A stretch of 64,000 bases of DNA from Acanthochromis polyacanthus (GCF_021347895.1 NC_067131.1:11622653-11686652); one strand, 5' to 3'; counted from the first letter of the stretch, positions 25,461-38,347 are shown. Numbers and translations: made by a program. The notes: generated by a model not told the origin, from the letters alone.

Positions 25461-26066
25461 ATGGCCACAGAAGAGACTCAGACACAAGTTGGGCCTGCAG
25501 TACTGGCACAGCATGTTTCACCTGCATCCACCGGGAGCAGACCCAGCAGAGACGCCAAACATGCAAATGACGGCCAGGAAGCGTGGCGATGCTCTGACCA
25601 CCTGTGGCATTCAAAGCAGCGCAGCAGCCCTTCCCTGCTCTTCTACAGGAAGTTGTCATGTGACAGCGGGAAAGGGACAATTCTGGACGAAGAGTACGAC
25701 TGCTTTGATTACAGCTCAAAAGTTGAAAGCGCCGAAGAGAAACTGTACCCGGAGCTGTCAGCCGGCGTGAACAATGGAGTAAATCAGGCATCCAGGAAAA
25801 GTTCAGAGGGATCTGTGTGCCAGCTGGACACTTCTGGAGACAGCGTGGATGCAGGCAGGAACAAAACTGGCGGCACCCACTGCTCTTGTACCCCGTCTAG
25901 CGTTTACACAAGTCCAGACACGTTTTGTTGCCACAGCCCTAGGTCCAGTCCAAGTCCCAGCTCCAGCCCTGTTCACAGTCCTCACCTCAGCTCCAGCCCT
26001 GCTTGCCCCAAGAAGAGACACATCCGCCGTGGCAGCCTCCCTGTGTCCATGCTGGCTTTCCACAAG
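25461..26066 (+). CDS. plce1: PLCE1 first coding exon
   Basis: First coding exon of phospholipase C epsilon 1, a Ras/Rap/Rho-regulated enzyme that hydrolyses phosphatidylinositol 4,5-bisphosphate at membranes. An acceptor (GCTGCAG, AG 25420-25421) gives a 39-base 5' UTR before ATG 25461; the exon ends AAG|GTAGTA at 26066, 202 codons, phase 0. The protein (MATEETQTQVG...) is low in complexity: acidic EEYDCFDY, then a Ser/Pro-rich run with repeated SSP motifs, then KKRHIRRGSLP, a good basophilic-kinase (RRxS) site. This N-terminal region is poorly conserved in the family, so identity rests mainly on the phase-compatible downstream exons. No catalytic domain lies here. Confidence 0.8.
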
Positions 26067-26205
26067 GTAGTAAAGGAAGGCAATGCTAGCCATGTTTTTT
26101 TAGTGCAAGATAAGCGCCACATCACAATGTTTAAACTGTAAATGTAATGCTTTAGAGCAAATTAATCAGAAAATATTGTGTTTTTCCATGTTTTTTTGCT
26201 TCTAG

Positions 26206-26607
26206 ACATCACCTTTCCTCTCATCTCAGGGCAGTGCCTCCAGTGAACCAAGCTCTTTGACGTCATCTCCCTGCAACTCCCCCCTCACCAGCCACCGGCA
26301 GCATCGCAAAAATGGACACGTCTACCAGCACAACTTCAAAGACGCGTACTCAAGTTTGGAGAGGCTCAACAGGAGGCCTCGAGGTAACAGAATCTCCCTG
26401 GACAAACTGTTCCTTCGGCGGTCGTCCCTTGAAAACCTGACGGCAACCGACGAGAGGTCTTCCCCAGAGTGGACCAGGGAGTGCGGCAGGGGCAGCAGTA
26501 CCGATGAGGAGGATGGAGAGGCGCCCCCGGATAACACAGAGTTTGTTAGGAACCGTAAAGAGCGTTCCACTGTCCTGGTCAGGCGGTTCTTCAAGAATAA
26601 TCAGAAG
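26206..26607 (+). CDS. plce1: PLCE1 second coding exon
   Basis: Follows a TTGCTTCTAG acceptor and ends AAG|GTATTT at 26607; 134 codons, phase 0 at both ends. It opens with another Ser/Pro-rich stretch, then has two basophilic clusters (GNRISLDKLFLRRSSLENL), an acidic patch (STDEEDGE) and ends with RKERSTVLVRRFFKN. That last segment matches the PLCE1 segment KKERSTLLVRRFCKN and is the anchor for identity. The intron between this and the previous exon is only 139 bp. Part of the N-terminal regulatory region upstream of the CDC25-like guanine-nucleotide exchange domain. Confidence 0.9.
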
Positions 26608-26757
26608 GTATTTACGGGACAGTTTTTGTTGAAAAATTTGACTTTTAAAAATTTTCTGTTGACTTCATAGCTGTGGAAATATATTCACAGTCTTTTTCAT
26701 TGACTTTATGCTTCAAACTAATGAAAAATGCTAAGATCCTTTGCTTCTTTCCGTCAG

Positions 26758-26967
26758 ATGACAAAGTCGGTGTGTACTGGGACTAGAGCTATTGTCAGGA
26801 CACTGCCGTCAGGACGGATCTCAGAGGATGTCTGGATGGTTGTTGTTGATCACAGATTGTGGTTTCCCACCAAGAAGGATATATGGCCAGTCTTAATGCG
26901 GGGTCTGGGTGAAGGGTTCAGAGCCTGCAGAGGGATGCTACGCTTTGTTGGAGTTAAGCTGCAGCAG
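26758..26967 (+). CDS. plce1: PLCE1 third coding exon
   Basis: Bounded by CTTTCCGTCAG (AG 26756-26757) and CAG|GTAAGAG at 26968; 70 codons, phase 0. It begins MTKSVCTGTRAIVRTLPSGR, which matches the PLCE1 motif KSVYTGTRAIVRTLPSG almost residue for residue and directly continues the previous exon. The remainder (DVWMVVVDHRLWF... GMLRFVGVKLQQ) is diverged from the mammalian protein. The exon ends in phase 0, whereas the next exon found (53909) starts in phase 2, so at least one exon is missing from this model. Confidence 0.92.
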
Positions 26968-29900
26968 GTAAGAGAATGAATGCATGCAGTGTCTGTGTAT
27001 ATATTTCATAAGACAAACTTATATTCATATGGGCAATAAAAGCACTCCAGACTTTATGGATTCAAATGTGCTGCAGAAGCTGTTGAGAAAGTCATACAAG
27101 AACAGCAGTGCAGTGAACTTGTGCTGTCCTGGATAGTTTATCTTTGGCATCCAAGCTACTGTTACCACACTTGTATTAATAAAGAGCTGTTCCAGAACGT
27201 CTGAAAAGGATTTCGGATAAGTATGCAGAGTTAATTTAAACAATTAAACTCATTTTCCGTAACTGTTCTAAGCTGAAGGTTATCAAAGTTGGTTTTTTTT
27301 TTATGAGTTCGGGAAATATGTCACAGTAAAAAGCTATTCAGTTTTTATCAGGGATACGTGATGTTGGTTTCATTAGTGCTGGTGTCCTGTAATGGAATTT
27401 CAGAAATACCAGCGGACTAGAAATGCCACCCAAAACCCAGTTCTGATTTCTGCAGCATAAACCTGCAGAAATCCATGTCCTCAATGGGCCTCCGCCACCG
27501 TATTGATGTGTCTTTAATCCTTGAGATATTGGGTTTATATCTGGTTTGCTTCAGTTATCCTGTCTTTGCCACAAGTAAAAAAAAAATGCAATACTCACAA
27601 GCATATTTTTGACTGGATTGATTCTTGACTCAGTGAAGAAAAAGTGGTTCTTGGCTTTTGCTTTCCTCTGTTCGGGTTGAACTGTTATGCCTGTAATGCA
27701 AGGAAGATGAATAATTTGTTCAAGGAATATGTTAATATAGCAACACAGACACACATACACACTGGCTCTTTGTTCGGCCCCGGCCCCTGCTGCGGAAAAA
27801 TGATTTATTCTCTGTTAGTTCTGCTCCCCATATTACTGACAGACTGAATGACTAAGCCTTCTGTGTGTGCATGCAAGTGAATAGAGACTGAGCAGAGTTG
27901 GCATCTGCATTAAAGTTATAGCCATGGAAATTGGAGGGAGGCTGAATGAGCAAGACAGAGAGATATAGAAGATGGAGGGAAGAGAGGCTGAGTGACACAC
28001 GGAGAGATCTGGGACTTTCGTTGTTATTATCAAGTTTCCAAGCAGGAGAGTTTTACAAACATGAAAACCTCTCTCAGGAACTGTTTAACTTCAGCAACCT
28101 TGGCAACTGCAAGTTAGAGAATGTGCTGCTTATCCCTGTCTTTCAGGAGAAGCTAATAAGTCATGCTTTTCATTCGTAGAGGTGCAAATATTATGTGAGG
28201 ACGGAGAATAAGCAGCATTATGCAGGATACTCTCCTGTTGTTTTTGCTTGTCTTATCCTTTCTCTTCCTGTAAAAACTCAAAGCACATGGAAGCTGAAAC
28301 CCAGTGCCCTGAAGACACATAACAACCACTGAATTGTACAAGAGTTAGTTTATTATTTTCCCTACCTAATGGCATATTATATTTACCTTTCTGCTTTGTG
28401 TAGGTGTAGCCGTGTGACAGGTCTTTAATTATTTTTGCAGAATGCAGTATGCCAGAAATTTTCATGCTAATTATTTAGATATTTAATAACAATTGCTTTG
28501 CTCCTTTTGCTCAATGTCTGCCACCTGCTGAGAGTTGGCTGTGCATAATTCTAAAACGCATTTAATGTTCTCGTAACAAGCTGTTAAAAGTTATCTCACA
28601 AATATGATTCTCCAAACTCACTTTTCTAAAGCACTTTTCATTCAAATCATGTCGTCACAGATATTAAAAGCAAAGGAGTGTTCGTTCAGGCACATGAGCG
28701 TGTATGTGACTGTGCATTTTGTCTGAAATTGCCTTTTTATGATGGGATTCTGACATGTGCACTGCAGGCATAATATAGATGGATATGTACTTGTCTTTTT
28801 TTTTAATGGAGTGTTGCATAGCCATGACAGAGCCGTACTGTCTAAAGTTTCTCACGTGTGGAAGGGGGCTCGTACACTCGCTCCATAAAAACACACATAC
28901 TGAGAGTCAGTGTGCACGCTGCAGTGTGGTTTCTGACTTTGCCATAGTGTTTTTATGACTCCTTTGTGGTCGCAGAAATACGGGCTGAGTTAAGTCCAGG
29001 GAGAGCTGCTTTAATAATGAGCCTATTGAAAATGGGGGAGTTGCCAGCACTTCTCTTGTCAAAACACCATCTCAGCTCCTCCAGTACAGGGTCACCAGAG
29101 AAACTCAGACAACACTGAGCAGCAGTGAATGAGTGGAGTCATAGCAGAGTTGTCATCAGGATCATAAAGAAGAGAAGAGGATGAAGAAATCCCATTACAA
29201 ACAAATGGGAGTCATACAGTCATGCAGTTGTTTTATATGGTCATATGCAACAGAAAAAGTCACAACAAGCAGAGCTTTAGAGAATACACATTGTAGTCAA
29301 AATCTTACGCAGTGTTTAAACCAAAGAAGTACAGCATGTTTCTTTCACGTGGAACCATGTGGTCAGACTGAAGCCGATAAGTTGCCAGAATAATATTATG
29401 TATGCAATGTTCTGCACACACAGATTAGAAATGATTGCTTATACATGGATGCGTGCAAGCATTTTGGCATGCACAGTCACACTTTATGGTACGTGGGCCC
29501 CCCTGTATGTTGGATTTAAGCCTGACTGTGCAGTAATCACGCTGAGGAGTTTTCTAGATGTATCCTGTGGCCGTGTCTGTTTATTGCTACAACTAACGAA
29601 GCAAGCCAGGGAACACAGGATTATATGGAGGAGGGATTGGAGCAGGGCGACAGGGAGGGAAAGAGTAAGGAGAAGGGGTAACATGCTAGGAGAGAAAGGG
29701 GGAGAAAATGAGATTTTAACAGTGGAAAAAGAAGAAAATGTGCCACGAGAGAAGCCAACATGCGAGTGGTGGGGGGCTATTTGAGAGGGAATAGAGAGAG
29801 GAAGCAAGGAGGAAGTTTAGATCAAAGCAAAATGTCGAACTTCAGTGTTTTGTGTGCATTTTTGTGCAATTAATTAGCTTATGAGAATCTATGCGTTGTG

Positions 29901-32900
29901 CTAGGTGTATGTTGCTTTTGTTGTGCTACCTATAACCAAGAAACGCTGGTCCAATTGCTTTTGAATAAACAACATAAGTGTTATTAATTGTTTTAAAGAT
30001 TGTACAGTGATTTCTGAGAGCAGCACAAAAGGTTTGGGGTAGGGCAAATGACAGAATGTAGAGAATATATTTCTGAATTTGCTGCCATGTGTCTTCTGGG
30101 GCTAGTTGAGTAATTGCAGAGGGTGTGGTGCCAATATGCCTTATATTTTTCAACTTTATAGTCGTGCTAACTTCTCAGAATGCTACTTCCATTGTCCTCT
30201 TTATTATATAGCTTTATTTAATGTATCCAGATAGCCCTTTTCTGGGTTTAGTCTTTGAAATGCAGGAAATGTAATATTCTTTTTCATAACTGTGTGAATT
30301 CTGTTGATACACTAATCAGCGTAAGTACAGTGTTTTCAAAAATTATTCCACCATTAAGTGTGAGGGAAATTTAAGGCAGGATAGGGAGATGTTTCCTTAC
30401 GTTTTGCTGGTGTGACGGTAAAACACTCATGTGAACACTCACCTGGCGCAGGGATCAAACAGTCCCTGAAGCCAGAAGCATTTTATTGTTTGCCTTAGTG
30501 GAGTCTACCAATTAGAGCCCTGCTGAGTCCTTTCATTTTACTCAAAATGATGTCAGGCTCAGTGGTTAGTGACCATTTAAATACTTTAACAGAAGCAGTT
30601 TGGGCCGAGTGGGAATTGGGATGGGAGATGGATGCTTGTAAATATATCTTTCCCCCCATCACTTGGGATGCAAGTAGTTTTTAGGAGCAGGAATTCTTCC
30701 CTCAGGGGATGCCAGTATTTTCCTGTTTCCCTCAGTATATCTTGTCATGAGTAGACTTGCAGCGAGAAGGTTGCCAGGTCAAATCCAGGAATATCTGTGT
30801 TGGGAAAGCAAATATAAATGTATTCTGCTATATTTCATTAGCTGCTCTGACTGTATTCTTTAACAAAGCACCTTAAACCCAACAGTAATAACTAATTTTA
30901 CGAAATAATTATTAGTCTACTTAATGGTCATTTGCTTTAAACCTCTGCTCCTTTCACATTTTTACTCACTATAGGCTCATTTTTTCACTGCAATCCTCTA
31001 TGGAGGCAGCACAACTATAGCTTGAATATGTCTCCTATCTGTGCAAACACAACCTACAATTTAGTCCAGTTCAGCTGAAAAGTCGTTGAACCTTTGTCCT
31101 GTAACAGCTGGTTGCAGCTGAGTTAATAATGGCTTCATGGTTGTGCTGAGCAATCTTGTCAGTGCAAATGCTTTATTTTTGGTGAATAATTAAATGAAAC
31201 ATGTAGAATATGGTGATTTTGATTAAATATTTCAATTTTAAGCTTAGGTTTGGACAAACCTTTTGAGCAAAGCATGTCAAAAATGAGTTCAGTGACCAAC
31301 AGAAAGTTGAGAATGTACAGATTTTTTTTTTACAGATTTCCATATATGATAAAGGGTGTGATTTTTATGATTTCTTTAAACAAAACATGCCTTTTGGAAT
31401 GCAGCGGCTTATTTACTTCAGCATCTCCTTAAAATAACTTCTTGATACATGATTTTGGTCTGAATATAACATAAGCCTCACCTCTTGCTGTGGGGAAGAA
31501 GCCAGTCAGTCCTGCAAATTTAACATGTAACACGTTCAAAAGTCATCATTGTGTTATCAGTATTCTCCAAAGGGCATTCATTAGCTTTAGCCCATCCAGC
31601 CTCACCTTGGTGATTGGATTGTTCTTTGGGAGTCAAAGTGGACTTCTCTCCTTTATGCAGTTTTATTATCTGGACTTTTTTTTTGGATCCAGGAACCAGA
31701 TATTTTCTTACTCAGTCATTAACCTTTTGCACTGATGATACCCCCAAGAAAAGACCAATTCACAGCTTTCAAGTGCTCCAGTCATTAGGCCAGATTACAC
31801 CTTCTAATGCAAAATTTTCAAGATTCAAGTGTGACAACATGTTTACTTTCTTTGCACACCACATTTTCTTCTGCTGCAGTAGCAAATTTGTACCGAACAG
31901 TGATACATGTTGGTATGTTTTAGAATTCTCATGTTGAACACATTTGTTTGATTCTGAAATCCCTACTTATTAAGGAATTTGTGTCAGAGTGCCTTATACA
32001 GTCTAAGCGACTGACTCACTTTCATTCCACCTTTTATCTGTGTGACTGGAAAGGTGGGACTGAAACGTCACACCCAGATAGACTGTTGATTACCCTGGAG
32101 GTTTTCTGTTATCTGATCGACAGCATGGCATCAATTTTCAGAACTGTGACTTCTTGTATGTCTGTTGTGATTACTTTTACAGTAGGCAAGAAAGCTCAAA
32201 GAGAAAAGTAGTTCAACAAAAACAATCGGTGTCGAGATTGTTTCGCGGGACCGACAATCTTGAATGTGTGCATCATTTCCTGCCTGGGTGGATTGATAGA
32301 TGGGGAAAGGAGTTTATCAGCTCTTGTGTTAGGACTTGCTTTGCTGTTGGTGAAAAGCTAAGCTAAGTGCGACGATTACACTGCATTTCATGTCTAAGCT
32401 GCAAATATAGCCCTCAATGCCCTGCAAATTGAAGACATCAGTGTGTTAAATGCTGTTTATACTAAATCTCAGAATGGCTCTTCAGTAAATTGCTGCATTG
32501 TATCAAAGAAGAATACAAGCTGTTGAAATATCAGGCTAAGCAAATCAGATTTTCTGCCTTTCTCAGTAGCCGTAGACCAAGTTAAAGTTTGTTATGAAAT
32601 CTCTGTATGTGCATTAACTGATAATGACTGAAAAGGATTTTTCTCACTAATTCTCTGGAACAAATCAGGGCAAACATGATAACTTTCCAGAGACCTATGG
32701 CTAATGTTAGTATGACTTACAGTACTGCGTTACAGTGCTGGCTGTTGGTGTCTAACTTTGGGGCTAGCTGGGTTATTTCTGGTGAGCAAATATTAACTTT
32801 TCTGTCCCAAGCAATAAGATTAAAATAGAGCCTTAGAAATATGGAAGTTCTTGTTATACTTGCTCTTGTTTGCTCTGTTGAATGCCGTGTCCTTTCTACC

Positions 32901-34600
32901 CCTTTGCTCATTACAAACAGTTCTGTTAAGAGCTCAGATAACAGCTTCTGTAAACAACGTCCACCTCTTGGTTGCTAATTAGTGCTTGTTTGGAAGGCAG
33001 TGTTTCCAGATAAAATATCCAGCAAATATCCGGTTTTAAAATGCTCGTTCAGCGCCAGACGTTTTCATGAGGTGAGACTGCGTTGATTGGCTTGCCAGGT
33101 AATTGTTTTAGTAAATAGACTGGTTTGCTTCATTGCTGGGGTCATCAGAGAGTCAGCATCATTTATCTCAGTGGTTTTCCTTAAGTGCATAGGAATAATA
33201 AGGGCATAACAACACGCGCTGTATACATGCAAAACAAGATATTTTTTTCTTCTTGTTATGACCATGTTAAATGGATGTGGGAGTCTGTGGCTTACAGTGT
33301 GAGATGTTGATTCCTGCGCACAAACACCGACAGTTAAATGCTCTACTAATTAGGGTAGGGTTATTAAAAGGGTTGAACTGACTGAAATTTTAATTACAAT
33401 CACAGACTGAGCTAGCCCACATGTAGCCCGTACACTGTGTTCCTTTTCTGTTTGAATGCGGGGATTTTTAACCTACTGTATGTTTACTGTAGTGCACCAT
33501 AGAAACACTGTTTGGATGACAAAAGTACAAGACAATAAAAAAGTAAAAAAGACGTAGATAATGCCAGGCTGTAAAAACTGTCAGGGAATGGTGCTTACGT
33601 ATTTACAAGGTGAACAAGAGTTCAGAAACAATGCAGCTTGCAGTGTAGTACAGGATTTCTGTTTTTTTTGTATGTGCAGTTACAATCAGCAAGGAAAGTA
33701 TATTTTAAAAATATGCATTTTTTGTATAATTTTATATTATGTTATACACTTTGTGTCGTTGGTCTAAATCAGTTAAGCACCTTTTGTTGAAGTTTGCTCA
33801 TTGGTAGACTTAAGTACTGCGGCATGAATGCTGATCATATCAAACTTATTGCAAAATTTTACTTGAAGGGTCTCTGAATGCCAGCTAGGATTTTCCTCTA
33901 GTTATAGTGGTGATTGATACCATGGCAGAGAGTTAATTAAATGGCTTTAAAAGGATGTTCAGATAACTTGATTTTTGTGGTACAAGATGGTTAAATAACT
34001 GTATTTATCAAATGGATAGATTCACACTTCCTTAAGCATGTCTTAAAACAATAGTCTTTCCACCTTCTATTATAATCCAACCCTCTAATTTTGTACAAAA
34101 ACGTATATACTCAACTTGATGTTAAGCGTTAGAAGAGAAGCCTCTTATTCCTTTCACGTCAACTTTGGAATACATTTTGATGTAGTGTGATGACTGGGGA
34201 ATTTTTCTCCTCTCATTTCCATTTCAAAGCTCATTTTGAAGAAATATTTTAATGGCCAGTGTTATGACAGTGACACAAAACCTGTTTCAATTTTCACAGG
34301 AGCAGCTGAGTATTTTTTTTGATACAGATTTGAGATACAAAGGTGGACCTATGCTTTTACGCAGTCTCTTAAATCTCCTTATCTTACATATCTTCCCGCA
34401 GATCTCAGTTTTTATTAGCAAAGAGCATCCCACTGAATAAGAAATAATACAATATAATAACTTACTTCCATAAAGTAAACAAAGAACTACTATAAAATGA
34501 CTTGATAAGGGAGCAACATAGAACAGTTTCAGTTGTGGATTATGACTTTACCAGACCTGCCATCAGACCCCAAACCTACACACATCTAAACGCTCTCCAC
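26968..34600. other. PLCE1 intronic DNA
   Basis: No coding exon with family similarity was recognised. Purine-rich tracts occur at about 27920-28010 and 29600-29720. A one-mismatch CTCF-like core lies on the minus strand at 28518-28531. The remainder is AT-rich. Confidence 0.4.
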
Positions 34601-34630
34601 ACTCACACACACACACTCACACACACACAT
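34601..34630. repeat. Imperfect (CA)n microsatellite
   Basis: CACACACA runs with two CT interruptions, about 160 bp before the long GT tract on the same strand, so the two tracts are mutually complementary. Confidence 0.85.
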
Positions 34631-34784
34631 TGGTATCCTCCTTGTATGTCACACTCATTTAACCTTGTCTTTGTTGCTCTTATGTCCTCTCTCTGGGTGT
34701 TGTGCCACTACAAAGGTATGTGCCGAGCAGGCCACTTTCTCACCCAGCTGGGTGTTATGGCTTACCCACAGATTACAGAGGGTG

Positions 34785-34922
<138 letters not shown>

Positions 34923-35336
34923 TGTATGTTGGGACACACTCTTGTTTAGTCAGATGTCTGCTTACACAGAAAAGGGGTAGGACTGTAAATATCTGGCATA
35001 CCTTTGTAAGGAGTACTGTTTTTCCACAATGACAGTAGCTCGAACAATGTGACCTCTGGGCTGTTAAAAAATGGTGAGACTCGGTTACGTTGCTTTTTTT
35101 ATAAGTTTACTTGAATTCGCTGCACGGGAGCACATGTGGCTGCCGCGCTTGTTCTTGTTGAGGCACATTTTATGTTTGTTTTTGTGCACTGACAGAAAGG
35201 TGTCAAAACTGCATGTGGGTGTGTTTTTGCATCACTGGGTTAGTGTGTGTGTGTCTGCGTTTGCTGTTCGTTTAGGCCTTTTGCGTCTCTGTGACATTGT
35301 TGGAAGTTCGCACTGCTGCAGAAATGTTAAAGTATC

Positions 35337-35822
35337 TTCTTCTTCTTTTCCTTTCGGCTTTTCCCTTCAGGGGTCGCCACAGCGAATCAATTGCCTCCAT
35401 CTAACCCTGTCTGCTGCATCCTCTTCTCTCACACCAACTACCTTCATGTCCTCTTTAACCACATCCATAAACCTCCTCTTTGGTCTTCCTCTCGGCCTCC
35501 TGCCTGGCAGTGGGAAACTCAGCATCCTTCTACCAATATAGTCACTCTCTCTCCTCTGGACATGTCCGAACCATCTCAGTCTGGCCTCTCTGACTTTATC
35601 GTCAAAGCCTCTAACATGTGCTGTCCCTCTGATGTACTCATTCCTGATCCTATCCATCCTGGTCACTCCCAAAGAGAACCTCAGCATCTTCAGTTCTACT
35701 ACCTCCAGCTCTGCCTTCTGTCTTTTCCTCAGGGACACTGCCTCCAGACCAAACAACTTGGCTGGTCTCACCACAGTTTTGTAAACCTTTCCTTTCATTT
35801 TTAGCTGAAACACTTCTGTCAC
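35337..35822 (-). mobile_element. 5'-truncated RTE-type LINE, 3' end of ORF
   Basis: On the minus strand the insert reads the C-terminal part of a non-LTR retrotransposon polyprotein, including YKTVVRPAKLFGLEAVSLRK, ELEVVELKMLRFSLGVTRMD, RLRWFGHVQRRESDYIGRRM and PGRRPRGRPKRRFMDVVKED, ending RCGDP and a stop at about 35367. This is the conserved tail of RTE/BovB-type reverse transcriptase proteins of vertebrates. A (GAA)n-like 3' end is seen as TTCTTCTTC at 35337. The 14-base direct repeats AATGTTAAAGTATC at 35323-35336 and 35823-35836 mark the insertion, so the copy is a complete, 5'-truncated insertion of 486 bp. The remaining ORF is open, suggesting it is not ancient. Confidence 0.92.
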
Positions 35823-36075
35823 AATGTTAAAGTATCCCTGCAGAGATTTAGAAGTATGAATTGTTAAACTGTGTTTTTGGGACCCAAGTCACAAAAACAA
35901 ACTGTTATTGTAACCGTCACATGAACAGATGCACAAGCCACCATACCTTGAGTTATGTGAAGTGATTTAAGGAGGGCTTTGGGTTATAATTATAGATTAT
36001 CCCTGACATGGAGAAAGGAGTGACACTTTAATAAGTTGCTCTTAGTTTAGATTTAGTTTTTTTATTGCATTATAC

Positions 36076-36653
36076 TAGCCTAGCCGCGCTAGACAACCCA
36101 CGGCAACAAATTTAATTCTCTGCCAGGGTGGGTCTAGTTACCCTCCATAAGGCTCGAGGCTGGATTCTCCTAAAACTGGCCGGACCAATCACCATGAAGT
36201 GTAGAGTCAGAAGGCGGGCGTAACTAAGTGACGACAGAGCCGCGACGATTCTGACAGAAACAACCGGCGCACAATAAACAGTTATCTTTCGACTCGGCTT
36301 TGGCCACAGCCCTTAAAGATTTGAAGCTAAAATTCAACTTGAAAGATAAACAAAGGACGGCACTGAAGTGTTTCATTGAGAAGAAAGACGTATTTGGACT
36401 TATGCCGACGGGATATGGCAAATCCTTAATATACCAGTTGGCTCCGCTGGTTGGGAAGCTAATGGGACTTAGCCACAATCCGCCGGCGCTCTAGGAACTC
36501 CGTCAGCCTATTCGTTGCACTGATTGGTTGTATACCTACCCAATTGCTGCAGAGGGATTTGAAAGACAGCCTTTTAGCCCGCCTCCCTCCCTGTCGAGCG
36601 TCCCTAGACCCTTGTGTCTTCAGAAACATGGGTCTAGCGCAGCTAGGCTAGCG
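36076..36653 (+). mobile_element. Inverted-repeat element with captured helicase fragment, 578 bp
   Basis: The left end TAGCCTAGCCGCGCTAGAC is repeated inverted near the right end (GTCTAGCGCAGCTAGGCTA at about 36632-36650), one mismatch in 19. The direct repeat TTATAC flanks at 36070-36075 and 36654-36659; alternatively GCATTATA/GCGTTATA gives an imperfect 8-base duplication. The superfamily cannot be fixed from this. Inside lies a RecQ-like helicase fragment (36300-36494). No transposase frame is present. Confidence 0.8.
36300..36494 (+). pseudogene. RecQ-like helicase fragment inside the inverted-repeat element
   Basis: The frame reads ALKDLKLKFNLKDKQRTALK, then IEKKDVFGLMPTGYGKSLIY and QLAPLVGKLMG before a stop. 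It shows the RecQ motif 0 glutamine (KDKQ) and the Walker A/motif I sequence PTGYGKS followed by YQLAP, as in the first helicase lobe of RecQ enzymes. Motifs Ia to VI are absent, so it cannot be an active helicase. It has no certain ATG; the frame opens with TTG. It appears to be a gene fragment carried by the element rather than a resident gene. Confidence 0.75.
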
Positions 36654-37821
36654 TTATACTTCATTTGGTGTATCATCTAAGCTGTCATGAATGACAAATA
36701 TTGTGCTGGCTCTCTCAGACACTGCGGTGGACATGTCTCAGTGAAGTCAGGAGGAACATGATTAAAAAGGTTAACTGTGTTTGAATAACATAATGCTGTT
36801 ACTTTAACAGTTTATAGTTGGATTTTGTTCAGTTTGTCGTTTCTTACTGTAAAATAGCGTTACTTTTAAACCAACAGCTCAAAACCATGCTTTCCTTATT
36901 GAGTTGTCGGTTTTAACGTCACGCTATTTTATACTTTAACAGTTTGATGAAGCCAGCAATGTTCCATATACCTTGTCTGAAAAGGGCTTTACAGAGCCTG
37001 TATGTGTCATGTTTTATTTTAACCTCGGAAGTACATTATTATGTGGAATCATGTATCATGGTATTTTGGTGACTAACACTTAGTTTCTGATCTTTTGACT
37101 TCTCCCAGTTTCATCACTTTCATGTGATTTAGTATCTCTGCTCACAACACTCTGACTGCATGGCTGCTCCATGTGTCACACAGTTTCTGTACTCTTCCAG
37201 TGACGTAATCACATTTTTAGTGTTGAACATAAACCCAAAACACCACATATACTGGACCTACTGGGTTCACTGATAAACCATTTGTGTGAAAATAAACCAG
37301 CAATATTTCCAAAAGCAAGAATCAGCTGTGGGTCATGCCGTTATTGTTGCACTCAAAGAATAACACAATTGGTGTAAAAATAGTCAGCCACCTCCCTTTC
37401 CTAACTCTTTGGCCTAAAATTAAGAGGTCAATCAGTGGGGATTTGGTCAAAATTAAACCCTTAAGCTCACAGGGTGCTGTGCGGTGAGGATTTTGAGTGC
37501 ATCTTTTGGTTTTGTGCCGCATCACTGAGATGAATGACTAAATGGGATTTTTTAGAGGCCCAAAATATCTTTCAGTGTAATTTCAATCAAACTTGAATAC
37601 CGTCAGCTGAACTGATGAGGCTCGTCTGACTAGTTCTGAGTGTTTGTACAGTAATCAAACCTCAATGACCAGCATGTAGCTCACTAAAGAGCTTAACAAC
37701 AGTGTGCACGTACTCTTTAAGCTTTAAATGTACTCTGTATTTTCTCTCTATGTGGAGCTACCTGTGATAAAGTGAGAGCCGATTTGAATGAGTATGAGCA
37801 TTGGCATATAGACCAGCCTTT

Positions 37822-37836
37822 GGTGCCATCTAGTGG
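37822..37836 (-). promoter_or_regulatory. CTCF-like core motif
   Basis: The reverse complement reads CCACTAGATGGCACC, an exact fit to the vertebrate CTCF core CCASYAGRKGGCRS. Binding is inferred from the motif only. Confidence 0.5.
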
Positions 37837-38332
37837 AGAAATTTTTCTATTTAATCCTGCAGATTAACTTCAATAAACACGTTTGGAATTTGAACACCTG
37901 CGACTGCTGAAGCTTGAGTTTCATCACAAATTGTTGGCATACCAGCTGTACTTCCTGCTGCTCTTTGATCTACAGTTAGTGTGTGTGTCAAACTTGGCAC
38001 CTGATGCTCCTGGCAAATCGGATTGCTGTTTTTAATGTTTTCTGACATTTTCAGAGTAAGGGATTTGTTAATTAATTGAAGCGATAATCAAGAATTTATT
38101 CGGTTGCTCCAAGAAATGTCACCATCATTGCTGACTATTCGTCTGATTAGCTGATGAATTATCCGGTCTACATGTCAAAAATAGTGAATATTGGCAATCA
38201 TATGTTTCTCATAACCATATAATTCTTTTAACTGCGTTTTTTTTGTCCAACTAACAATCAAAAATGGGAAGACAGTTGCTTTTTATATAGATAATAGTAC
38301 TCAGATGCAAGTTTTCAGTGCCTACATTTAGT

Positions 38333-38347
38333 CCACCAGAGGGCAGC
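38333..38347 (+). promoter_or_regulatory. CTCF-like core motif
   Basis: CCACCAGAGGGCAGC is an exact fit to CCASYAGRKGGCRS. It lies 497 bp from the opposite-strand motif at 37822-37836, so the two point away from each other. Confidence 0.5.

Noticed and set aside
29359..29807. Overlapping 141- and 107-codon frames on opposite strands
   Set aside because: Fall in a purine-rich low-complexity stretch where both strands stay open; no motif.
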